Source: Streptomyces solincola
GTDB lineage: Bacteria > Actinomycetota > Actinomycetes > Streptomycetales > Streptomycetaceae
NCBI RefSeq assembly: GCF_002982015.1
Contig: NZ_PVLV01000020.1
Span: forward strand, 1-48,891
Direction: 5' to 3'
Length of the DNA stretch: 48,891 nucleotides
The notes below the pieces were generated by a model. That model searched no databases, was not told the origin of the DNA, and saw only the letters and a program-made list of their open reading frames with translations. The position numbers and the translations under genes were made by a program. Numbering within the stretch: position 1 is the stretch's first letter; each line of letters opens with the position of its first letter. Shown here one piece after another: positions 29,499 to 36,570 of this stretch.

Positions 29499-30725
29499 AT
29501 GTCCTTCGACAGCCAGCAGCCGCGACCGTCCGAGGGCGCCACCACCGACGCCACGGCGCTGCTGCTGAGCGGCGCCCTGCTGACCGACGGCCGGCGGGTG
29601 GACGTACGGCTGGCCGGCGGCCGCATCGAGGCGGTCGGCACCGCGGGCAGCCTGCCGGTCCACGGCGCCCGCGTCGACCTCGCCGGCTACCTGCTGCTGC
29701 CCGCCCCGGCCGAGCCGCACGCGCACGCCGACACCGCGCTCGGCGCGGACGCCCCCGGCCCCGTCCCGCACACCCCGGACGAGGTCCAGCGCCGGGCCAC
29801 CGAGGCGGCGCTGCTCCAGCTCGGCCACGGCGCCACCGCGCTCCGGGCCCATGTGCGGATCGGCGACGTGCAGGGCCTGGGCGCCCTGGAGGCCGTCCTC
29901 CAGGCCCGCCGCTCGCTCCGCGGACTGGTCGACCTGACCGCCGTCGCCCTGCCGGGGCGGCTGACCGGGGCGGCTGGCGCCGAGGGCCTCGCACTGCTGC
30001 GGGACGCGGTCAGCATGGGCGCCGCGGTGGTCGGCGGGCGGCCCGCCCTGGACCCCGACCCGGCCGGGCACGTGGAGGCCGTCCTCGCGGTGGCGGCGGA
30101 GCACGGCCGCCCGGTGGACCTGCACACCGACGGCGACGACCCGGCCCGGCTGGCCCGCTGGGCGGCCATGGCGGGCGGACTGCGGCCCGGGGTCGCGATC
30201 GGACCGTGTGCGGCCCTCGGGCGGCTCCCGGCGGACGTCGCCGCACGGGCCGCCGACGGACTGGCGGCAGCCGGGGTGTCGGTGGTCTGCCTGCCGCAGG
30301 GAGGCTGCGCGGGCAGCGATGTGCGCGGTACGGCGCCGGTGCGGCTGCTGCGCTCGGCAGGGGTGCGGGTCGCGGCGGGCGGCGGCGCGCTGCGCGACGC
30401 GGCCAACCCGGTGGGCCGCGGCGACCCGCTGGAGGCCGCCTTCCTGCTGGCCTCGCAGGAGGGGCTGCGACCGGAGGAGGCGTACGCGGCGGTGGGCGAG
30501 GAGGCCCGGCGGGCGATGGGGCTGCCGGCGGTACGGGTGGAGGCCGGCTTCCCGGCGGAGCTGCTGGCGGTGCGCGGCGAACGCCTGGCCGGGGTGCTGT
30601 CCCTGGCGTACAGCCGGATCGTGGTGCACCGGGGCCGGGTGGTGGCCCGCACCAGCGCGGTCCGCGAGTACTGCGACTCCGCGGCCGCCCTCGACCTCCC
30701 CCGCCAGCACCATCCCCGCCCCTGA
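29499..30725 (+). CDS. Amidohydrolase-fold protein, cytosine deaminase-like, catalytic residues missing
   Basis: This encodes 408 aa from ATG 29499, with AGGAG five bases upstream. The layout follows CodA-type amidohydrolases: a beta-sandwich start, His74/His76 in EPHAHADT and His209 in DLHTDGDD. Key residues are replaced. The catalytic Glu after that His (HxDE in CodA) is Gly212. The zinc His of the SHTTA-type segment is Pro236 in AIGPCAALG. The metal Asp region is Gly-Gly-Ala at 295-297. The fold-defining GRGDPLEAAFLLA remains. A binding, regulatory or altered catalytic role is likelier than a classical deaminase. It is in a possible run with the next two genes. Confidence 0.75.
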   Translation: MSFDSQQPRPSEGATTDATALLLSGALLTDGRRVDVRLAGGRIEAVGTAGSLPVHGARVDLAGYLLLPAPAEPHAHADTALGADAPGPVPHTPDEVQRRATEAALLQLGHGATALRAHVRIGDVQGLGALEAVLQARRSLRGLVDLTAVALPGRLTGAAGAEGLALLRDAVSMGAAVVGGRPALDPDPAGHVEAVLAVAAEHGRPVDLHTDGDDPARLARWAAMAGGLRPGVAIGPCAALGRLPADVAARAADGLAAAGVSVVCLPQGGCAGSDVRGTAPVRLLRSAGVRVAAGGGALRDAANPVGRGDPLEAAFLLASQEGLRPEEAYAAVGEEARRAMGLPAVRVEAGFPAELLAVRGERLAGVLSLAYSRIVVHRGRVVARTSAVREYCDSAAALDLPRQHHPRP

Positions 30726-30789
30726 ACCCGGCCGTCTTCCCGGGCGGCTCGCTGCGCGTTTCGCTCCGCCGAGTCGTACGGTCGTGAGC

Positions 30790-31446
30790 ATGCGCATTGT
30801 CATCGCTGGTGGACACGGTCAGATCGCCCTGCGCCTTGAGCGGCTGCTCTCGGCGAGCGGGCACCGGGTGGCGGGCCTGATCCGCACCCCGGAGCAGGCG
30901 GACGACCTGGTGGAGGCCGGCGCCGAGCCGGTGGAACTGGACCTGGAGTCGGCGGCCATCGAGGCGGTCGAGGACGTGCTGGCCGGGGCCGACGTGGCGG
31001 TCTTCGCCGCCGGCGCCGGGCCGGGCAGCGGAGTGGAGCGCAAGCAGAGCGTCGACCGGGACGCGGCCGTGCTCTTCGCCGACGCGGCGGTCCGCGCGGG
31101 CGTGCCCCGGCTGCTCCAGGTCTCCTCCATGGGCGCGGACCCGGAGCACCAGGGTGACGAGGTGTTCGACGTCTATCTGCGGGCCAAGGGCGAGGCGGAC
31201 GCCCATGTCCGCTCGCTCGCCGGTCTCGGCTGGACGATCCTCAAGCCCGGCATGCTGACCAACGACGCCGGCACCGGACTGGTCCGGCTGGAGGCGTCGA
31301 CCGGCCGGGGCCCGGTGGCCCGGGACGACGTCGCCGCGGTGCTCGCCGAGCTGGTCGACACCCCGGCCGCCGTCGGCCTGACCCTCGAACTCGTCGGCGG
31401 CTCCGTGCCGGTGACGGTCGCCGTCAAGGACATCGCGGGCAACTGA
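30790..31446 (+). CDS. NAD(P)-binding SDR/NmrA-like protein
   Basis: This encodes 218 aa from ATG 30790; an in-frame GTG at 30784 is possible and neither has a strong ribosome site. The Rossmann start MRIVIAGGHGQIALRLERLL has the G-x-x-G-x-(I/A) dinucleotide motif typical of atypical short-chain proteins of the SDR_a5 type. A Ser is present in QVSSMGAD, and YLRAKGEAD gives the Tyr-x-x-x-Lys pair, so a dehydrogenase or epimerase activity is possible. It ends one base into the next start (TGATG), indicating coupling. Confidence 0.8.
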   Translation: MRIVIAGGHGQIALRLERLLSASGHRVAGLIRTPEQADDLVEAGAEPVELDLESAAIEAVEDVLAGADVAVFAAGAGPGSGVERKQSVDRDAAVLFADAAVRAGVPRLLQVSSMGADPEHQGDEVFDVYLRAKGEADAHVRSLAGLGWTILKPGMLTNDAGTGLVRLEASTGRGPVARDDVAAVLAELVDTPAAVGLTLELVGGSVPVTVAVKDIAGN

Positions 31447-32045
31447 TGACCCACCAACCCGCCGCACCCGACCCGTCCGCCTCCCTCTCCGGCACCTCTG
31501 GTTCCTCCGGTTCCGCTGGCCCCTCCAGTGCCTCTGGCTCCGCCGGCCCCTCCAGCCCGGAAGTCCGCCGCCGCCCCGAGCAGCCCTACGTCTTCCTCCG
31601 CCGCACCGTCCGCATGGACGGCTTCGCCGAGATCGCCGACCGGCTGCCCGAACTGGTCGCCTGGCTCGCCGCCCGCGACGTGCCGGTCGGCGGCGCTCCC
31701 TTCTTCCGCTACAACTCCCTCTCCCTGGACGGCGAGTGCGAGGTGGAGGCCGGCGTACCGGTCGCCGACCTCCCCGAACCGGAGGGCGACGTGGGCGTCG
31801 CCCTCCTCCCCGCCGGCGACTACGCCGTCCTCACCCACACCGGCCCCCCGGACCTGCTCCCCGAGGCCGAGACCGCCCTGCGCGCCTGGGCCGCCGCCGA
31901 GGGCCGGGAATGGGACATGCGCGAGGTCGACGGCACCGAACGCTGGGGCTGCCGCCTGGAGCTCTACCGCACCGACCCCCGCCTCCACCCCGACCCCGCC
32001 GACTGGCAGATCGACCTGGCCTTCCGACTGGCGGACGGGGTGTAG
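31446..32045 (+). CDS. GyrI-like small-molecule-binding domain protein
   Basis: This encodes 199 aa. The first ~40 residues are a Ser/Gly/Pro-rich flexible tail coded by repetitive CCTC-type sequence. From about residue 45 it resembles GyrI/AraC effector-binding domains (PYVFLRRTVRMDGFAEIADRL, PFFRYNSLSLDGECEVEAGVPV, LPAGDYAVLTHTGPPDLLPEA). Such domains bind or hydrolyse small aromatic ligands, or act as effector sensors; no DNA-binding domain is attached. It is coupled to the SDR gene by a one-base overlap. The ligand is unknown. Confidence 0.75.
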   Translation: MTHQPAAPDPSASLSGTSGSSGSAGPSSASGSAGPSSPEVRRRPEQPYVFLRRTVRMDGFAEIADRLPELVAWLAARDVPVGGAPFFRYNSLSLDGECEVEAGVPVADLPEPEGDVGVALLPAGDYAVLTHTGPPDLLPEAETALRAWAAAEGREWDMREVDGTERWGCRLELYRTDPRLHPDPADWQIDLAFRLADGV

Positions 32046-32086
32046 GGCGCGCCTCCGGGCCTCGCCGGTCCGGAGGCGGCATACCA

Positions 32087-32127
32087 GAACGGCCCCCGAT
32101 CGCGTTTCCGCTGATCGGGGGCCGTTC
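32087..32127. terminator. Terminator between the GyrI-like gene and tRNA-Tyr
   Basis: A perfect 15-bp stem (32087-32101 with 32113-32127) with an 11-base loop lies between convergent units and likely ends both the plus-strand GyrI-like transcript and the minus-strand tRNA transcript. Confidence 0.8.
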
Positions 32128-32134
32128 AATGGCG

Positions 32135-32216
32135 TGGCGGCGCCAGGATTCGAACCTGGGTAGGCTAAGCCGACGGATTTACAGTCCGCTCCCATTGGCC
32201 ACTCGGGCACACCGCC
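32135..32216 (-). tRNA. tRNA-Tyr (GTA)
   Basis: This 82-base type II tRNA has acceptor GGCGGTG/CGCCGCC (one G-U), anticodon loop CTGTAAA (anticodon GTA), a long variable arm and GGTTCGAATCC T arm. In S. coelicolor a tRNA-Tyr gene is the chromosomal attachment site of the element SLP1. Here no integrase or element genes flank it, so the site is empty. Confidence 0.96.
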
Positions 32217-32451
32217 ATGGGATGTCACCGTGGAGAGGGCCGCTCTGCGGCGGTTCCCCGTGGCAACGACGTAAACGATACCTGATGCCGAGGGGTGCTC
32301 CGCCACCGGATTGATCAGCGCTGGGGGCGGGCCCGGGTGGCTAGGCTTGCGGTGCGGCCGGGGCCCGGACGCGCGTGGCGGCAGCCCGTACGCGCAGGTG
32401 CCCACTGGTGTCCGCACATCCGTACGCACCCGAACCAAGGAGCCACAGGAC

Positions 32452-32940
32452 ATGGCCGACTCCAGTTTCGACATCGTCTCGAAGGTCGAGCGGCAGGAGG
32501 TCGACAACGCCCTCAACCAGGCGGCGAAGGAGATCTCGCAGCGCTACGACTTCAAGAACGTCGGGGCCTCCATCGCCTGGTCCGGCGAGAAGATCCTGAT
32601 GCAGGCGAACTCCGAGGAGCGGGTCAACGCCATCCTCGACGTCTTCCAGTCCAAGCTGATCAAGCGCGGCATCTCGCTGAAGGCGCTGGACGCCGGGGAG
32701 CCGCAGCTCTCCGGCAAGGAGTACAAGATCTTCGCCTCCATCGAGGAGGGCATCTCCCAGGAGAACGCCAAGAAGGTCGCCAAGGTCATCCGCGACGAGG
32801 GGCCCAAGGGCGTCAAGGCCCAGGTGCAGGGCGACGAGCTGCGCGTCAGCTCCAAGAGCCGCGACGACCTCCAGACCGTTATCTCGCTGCTGAAGGGCCA
32901 GGACTTCGAGTTCGCCCTGCAGTTCGTGAACTACCGGTAG
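32452..32940 (+). CDS. YajQ family cyclic-di-nucleotide-binding protein
   Basis: This encodes 162 aa from ATG 32452 ([20 protein letters not shown]), with AAGGAG upstream; the open frame extends further 5' only by chance. It is a complete YajQ/UPF0234 protein with two ferredoxin-like domains. Homologues bind nucleotides such as cyclic-di-GMP or GTP and modulate transcription or translation partners. The specific ligand in this organism is unknown. The 235 bases between tRNA-Tyr and this gene show no other gene. Confidence 0.92.
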   Translation: MADSSFDIVSKVERQEVDNALNQAAKEISQRYDFKNVGASIAWSGEKILMQANSEERVNAILDVFQSKLIKRGISLKALDAGEPQLSGKEYKIFASIEEGISQENAKKVAKVIRDEGPKGVKAQVQGDELRVSSKSRDDLQTVISLLKGQDFEFALQFVNYR

Positions 32941-33138
32941 GAACGCGGACAGCGGAACTGAGGGCAGGGTGGCGGCGCGGTCGGCCGGTGACGGGGACCG
33001 CGCCGTCCTGCCGGGCGGCCGCGACCGCGCCGGCCCCGTCGCCTCGGTGTCCGAAAGCCGCCAGCCCTCGGGCCGCTGGGTCAGCACACTGGACGGTGCG
33101 GTGAGGAAGGGAACGGCAGGGCGAGGAAGGGACGGATC

Positions 33139-33687
33139 ATGACGGTGTACGCGTATGCCGACAGCCCGCTGGGCGCGATGCTGCTGGTCGGACGCGAGGA
33201 CGACGCCGGGGCGCGACGGACCGGACTCGTCTCGCTCTCGGTGCCCGGGCAGAAGGGCGCCCCCGTGGTCCAGGACGGGTGGCGGCACGCCCCGGGGGCT
33301 TTCGCCGACGTGGTCGCGCAGCTCACGGCGTACTTCGACGGGACGCTGACCCGCTTCGACCTGCCGTACGCGGACACCGGGACCGACTTCCAGCGCCGGG
33401 TCTGGCGAGCGCTGGAGGACATCCCGTACGGCGAGACGGTCAGCTACGGGCAGATCGCGGCGCTGGTCGGGGCGACCGGCGCGGGGGTGCGCGCCGTCGG
33501 GACGGCGATCGGCCGCAACCCGCTGCTCGTCGTCCGCCCCTGCCACCGGGTGATCGGCGCTGACGGGGCACTGCGCGGCTACGCGGCCGGGCTGGACCGC
33601 AAGCGCCTGCTGCTCGGTCTTGAGGGGGCCGCCGCGGCGGACCCGTCCGTGGTGGCCGGGGCCCTGGTGGGCACGCCGTCGCCGTGA
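33139..33687 (+). CDS. ogt: Methylated-DNA--protein-cysteine methyltransferase
   Basis: This 182-aa suicide repair protein removes methyl groups from O6-methylguanine onto Cys135 in the PCHRV motif. The DNA-binding helix-turn-helix region contains VSYGQIAALVGATGAGVRAVGTAIGRNP. The N-terminal ribonuclease-like domain lacks Cys residues and has no Ada-type regulatory part. Its GTGA stop overlap with the next gene shows it is paired with an AlkB protein. A weak GC-rich dyad in 32960-33060 separates it from yajQ. Confidence 0.93.
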   Translation: MTVYAYADSPLGAMLLVGREDDAGARRTGLVSLSVPGQKGAPVVQDGWRHAPGAFADVVAQLTAYFDGTLTRFDLPYADTGTDFQRRVWRALEDIPYGETVSYGQIAALVGATGAGVRAVGTAIGRNPLLVVRPCHRVIGADGALRGYAAGLDRKRLLLGLEGAAAADPSVVAGALVGTPSP

Positions 33688-34361
33688 CGGACGACGCGCT
33701 GTTCTCCGTGGCGCGGGAGCGCCGGGAGGTCGCCCCGGGCGCGGTGCACCTGCCCGGGTGGCTGGCGGCCGAGCGCCGGCGGCACCTGGTCGAGGCGTGC
33801 CGGGACTGGGCGCGCGGACCGGTGCCGATGCGGCACACGGCCCTCCCCGGCGGCGGAGTGATGTCGGTGCGCACGGTCTGCGTGGGCTGGCACTGGCAGC
33901 CGTACCGCTATTCGCGGACGGCGGACGACGTGAACGGCGCTCCGGTGGCCGGCTTCCCGGAGTGGCTGGCCGAACTGGGCCGTGCCGCGGTCACCGCGGC
34001 GTACGGCGAGCACGGCGGTTACGCCCCGGACACGGCGCTGGTGAACTTCTACGACTCCGCCGCGCGGATGGGCATGCACCAGGACAAGGAGGAGCGGTCG
34101 GGCGCTCCGGTGGTCTCCCTCAGCATCGGCGGCGCCTGCGTCTTCCGGTTCGGCAACACCGAGACCCGGGGCCGCCCCTACACGGACGTCGAGCTGCTCT
34201 CGGGTGACCTCTTCGTCTTCGGCGGGCCTTCCCGCTTCGCGTACCACGGGGTGCCCAGGGTGCTCTCCGGCGCCGGCGACCCGGCGGCCGGCCTGGAGTC
34301 CGGCCGGCTGAACGTCACCCTGCGCGAGACGGGTCTGGGCGGCCGCCGGGCCGCCTCGTAG
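33684..34361 (+). CDS. alkB: AlkB-type 2-oxoglutarate/Fe(II) dioxygenase
   Basis: This encodes 225 aa from GTG 33684. The iron triad is His132 and Asp134 in MGMHQDKEE plus His188 in FAYHGV; Arg208 and Arg214 in GRLNVTLR bind 2-oxoglutarate. NFYDSAARMGMHQD is the AlkB signature. It removes 1-methyladenine and 3-methylcytosine by oxidation. The four-base overlap with ogt makes a two-gene operon for direct reversal of alkylation damage on both oxygen and ring nitrogens. Confidence 0.92.
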   Translation: MTDDALFSVARERREVAPGAVHLPGWLAAERRRHLVEACRDWARGPVPMRHTALPGGGVMSVRTVCVGWHWQPYRYSRTADDVNGAPVAGFPEWLAELGRAAVTAAYGEHGGYAPDTALVNFYDSAARMGMHQDKEERSGAPVVSLSIGGACVFRFGNTETRGRPYTDVELLSGDLFVFGGPSRFAYHGVPRVLSGAGDPAAGLESGRLNVTLRETGLGGRRAAS

Positions 34362-34556
34362 CTCCGCGTCCCGGGCCGGGCCGGCGCCGTCGTCGTCCGT
34401 GTCGTCCGGGGCCGGGTGGACGCCGTACTCGTCGGCGAACCAGCCCGTGCCGTCCAGCAGCGGCTCCAGGGCCTCGGCCACGGTGAGGGCGTCCACGCTC
34501 CAGGGGTCGTCCGCCCCCGCGCCGCGGCCCCCCGGCCGCTCCTCGTACTCGGTCAT
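34362..34556 (-). CDS. Small acidic hypothetical protein (end unresolved)
   Basis: ATG 34556 starts MTEYEERPGGRG, then DDPWSVDALTVAEALEPLLDGTGWFADEYGVHPAPDDTDDD. The ~50-residue block around WSVDALTVAEALEPLLDGTGWFADEYGVHP looks like a small conserved actinobacterial acidic protein (the DUF6104 type is my guess). No stop follows in its frame before 33579, so the frame would run antisense through alkB for 326 codons. I list only the part outside alkB. A lost stop or a frameshift just before alkB is likely. Confidence 0.45.
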
Positions 34557-34600
34557 GCCCTCATGCTGCACCACGCCACTGACAACGGGTGGCGGGCGGA

Positions 34601-34996
34601 TTACCAGCCGGAGACCAGCGGGCGGTCGGTCGGGACGATCTCCTTGCCGAGCGGGAACAGCGACACCGGGATGAGCTTGAAATTGGCGATGCCCAGCGGG
34701 ATGCCGATGATCGAGACGCACAGCGCGATGCCGGTGACGACGTGGCCCAGCGCGAGCCACCAACCGGCGAGGATCAGCCACAGCACGTTGACCACGAAGG
34801 AGCCGGCGCCCGCGTCCCGGCGGTCGACGACGGTCTGGCCGAAGGGCCACAGCGCGTAGACGCCGATGCGGAAGGCCGCCACGCCGAACGGGATGCCGAT
34901 GATCGTGATGCACAGCAGCAGCCCGGCGGCGAGGTAGCCGAGGAACATCCAGAAGCCGCAGAGGACGAGCCAGATGACGTTCAGGATTGTCTTCAC
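34601..34996 (-). CDS. YccF-domain inner membrane protein
   Basis: This encodes 131 aa from GTG 34996, overlapping the htpX stop by four bases (GTGA). It consists of two homologous halves, each with hydrophobic helices and the YccF signature: [18 protein letters not shown] around residues 28-45 and [18 protein letters not shown] around 91-108. Each half also has a Gly/Trp-rich segment. It is a small multi-spanning membrane protein of unknown function. Coupling to htpX suggests a role in membrane quality control, as inference. Confidence 0.9.
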   Translation of the reverse strand: MKTILNVIWLVLCGFWMFLGYLAAGLLLCITIIGIPFGVAAFRIGVYALWPFGQTVVDRRDAGAGSFVVNVLWLILAGWWLALGHVVTGIALCVSIIGIPLGIANFKLIPVSLFPLGKEIVPTDRPLVSGW

Positions 34997-35856
34997 GGTC
35001 GGGGGCCTGCCATCCGTTCGAGCCGGGCGATGCGCTCGGCCATGGGCGGGTGCGTGGAGAACATCTTGGAGAGGCCCTGTCCGGGCCGGAAGGGGTTGGC
35101 GATCATCATGTGGCTCGCCGTCTCCAGGCGGGGCTCCGGCGGCAGCGGGAGCTGCTTGGCGCCGGCCTCCAGCTTGCGCAGCGCGCTCGCCAGCGCCAGC
35201 GGGTCGCCGGTGAGCTGGGCGCCCGAGGCGTCCGCCTCGTACTCCCGGGAGCGGCTGATCGCCAACTGGATGACGGAGGCGGCGAGCGGCCCCAGCAGCA
35301 TGATCAGCAGCATGCCGAGCAGCCCGGGGCCCTCGTCGTCGTCCGAGCGGCCGATCGGGATCAGCCAGGCGAAGTTCACCAGGAACATGATCACCGAGGC
35401 GAGCGCGCCGGCGACCGAGGAGATCAGGATGTCCCGGTTGTAGACGTGGCTCAGCTCGTGGCCGATGACGCCGCGCAGCTCCCGCTCGTCGAGTATCCGC
35501 AGGATGCCGTCGGTGCAGCAGACCGCGGCGTTGCGCGGGTTGCGGCCGGTGGCGAAGGCGTTGGGCGCCTGGGTCGGCGAGATGTAGAGCCGGGGCATGG
35601 GCTGCCGGGCCTGGGTGGAGAGCTCGCGGACCATCCGGTAGAGCTGGGGCGCCTCGAACTCGCTGACCGGTCGGGCCCGCATGGCGCGCAGCGCGAGCTT
35701 GTCGCTGTTCCAGTACGCGTAGGCGTTGGTGCCGAGCGCGACGAGAAGCGCGACGATGAGGCCCGTACGCCCGAAGAAACCGCCGATCAGGATGATCAGC
35801 GCGGACAGTCCTCCGAGGAGGACCGCGGTCCTCAGCCCGTTGTGCCGGCGGTGCAC
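34993..35856 (-). CDS. htpX: Membrane zinc metalloprotease HtpX
   Basis: This encodes 287 aa from GTG 35856, which has GGAGG seven bases upstream; a longer frame to 35910 lacks one. Two N-terminal membrane helices (about 10-25 and 31-46) precede the metalloprotease domain: HELSH at 133-137 gives two zinc His and the catalytic Glu, and SRSREYEAD (about 201-209) gives the third ligand. It degrades misfolded membrane proteins, as E. coli HtpX does with FtsH. It is first in a coupled pair with the YccF-like gene. Confidence 0.93.
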   Translation of the reverse strand: MHRRHNGLRTAVLLGGLSALIILIGGFFGRTGLIVALLVALGTNAYAYWNSDKLALRAMRARPVSEFEAPQLYRMVRELSTQARQPMPRLYISPTQAPNAFATGRNPRNAAVCCTDGILRILDERELRGVIGHELSHVYNRDILISSVAGALASVIMFLVNFAWLIPIGRSDDDEGPGLLGMLLIMLLGPLAASVIQLAISRSREYEADASGAQLTGDPLALASALRKLEAGAKQLPLPPEPRLETASHMMIANPFRPGQGLSKMFSTHPPMAERIARLERMAGPRP

Positions 35857-36030
35857 GGTACGCCCTCCAGATGGTGCGGCAGGGGAACCCTCTGCGTGGT
35901 GCTGGTCCACGTCCTTCAGTGGACCCTTCCCGCTTGGTCAACGCCAGGCGGGAGGCACGGGTTCCCAGGTCCGCGGGGCGGCGGGCTCAGCCGTACGGGT
36001 GAAGGCGGTTGCCGGGGCCTGCGCCGGGGC

Positions 36031-36486
36031 CTACCGCTGGGCGGGCAGGCCGGCCTTCTGAAGGGCCTCAGGCAGCGGGACGACCTCGCTGGTGCAGTGG
36101 CCGCAGCGGCTGGCGACGGCCGGGATCTCGGTGTAGCAGAACGGGCAGTCGCGGACGGCCGCCTTGATGTCGAAGGGGGCGTCCCGCTTGAACCGGTTCT
36201 GGATCTTGACCATGGGGACGACGACGAAGAAGTAGAGCACCGCCGCGGTGATCATGAAGGCGAGCAGGGCGCCGATGAACAGGCCGTACGGGAAGTGCGC
36301 GCCCTGGACGGTGAAGGTCTTCTTGCTGAAGTCGCCGACGGTTCCGGTCGCTATGCCGATGAGCGGGGTGATGAAGGCGTTGCTGAACGCCGTGACGACC
36401 GCCGTGAAGGCGGCGCCCACCGCGAGGCCGATCGCCATGGTGATGATGTTGCCGCGGAGGATGAAGTCCTTGAAACCGTTGAGCAC
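36031..36486 (-). CDS. mscL: MscL-family mechanosensitive channel with C-terminal zinc ribbon
   Basis: This encodes 151 aa. The channel part has the N-terminal amphipathic helix (MLNGFKDFILRGNIITMAIG), TM1 (about 14-42), the periplasmic loop and TM2 (about 68-92), as in MscL, the pore that opens under hypo-osmotic stress. Instead of the usual short helical bundle, residues 114-131 form CPFC...CGHC, a four-cysteine zinc-ribbon pattern in the cytosolic tail. The zinc-ribbon end is the odd part, and the pore may be gated or partnered differently. It follows nuoN by about 85 bases on the same strand. Confidence 0.85.
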   Translation of the reverse strand: MLNGFKDFILRGNIITMAIGLAVGAAFTAVVTAFSNAFITPLIGIATGTVGDFSKKTFTVQGAHFPYGLFIGALLAFMITAAVLYFFVVVPMVKIQNRFKRDAPFDIKAAVRDCPFCYTEIPAVASRCGHCTSEVVPLPEALQKAGLPAQR

Positions 36487-36570
36487 GGCCTGCTCCTTGT
36501 GATGCGTCTGCGTGGTGCGTGGTGCCGGTCGGGATGGGCCGGGGGAGACTCTAAGACCCTGGGGCGCGGC

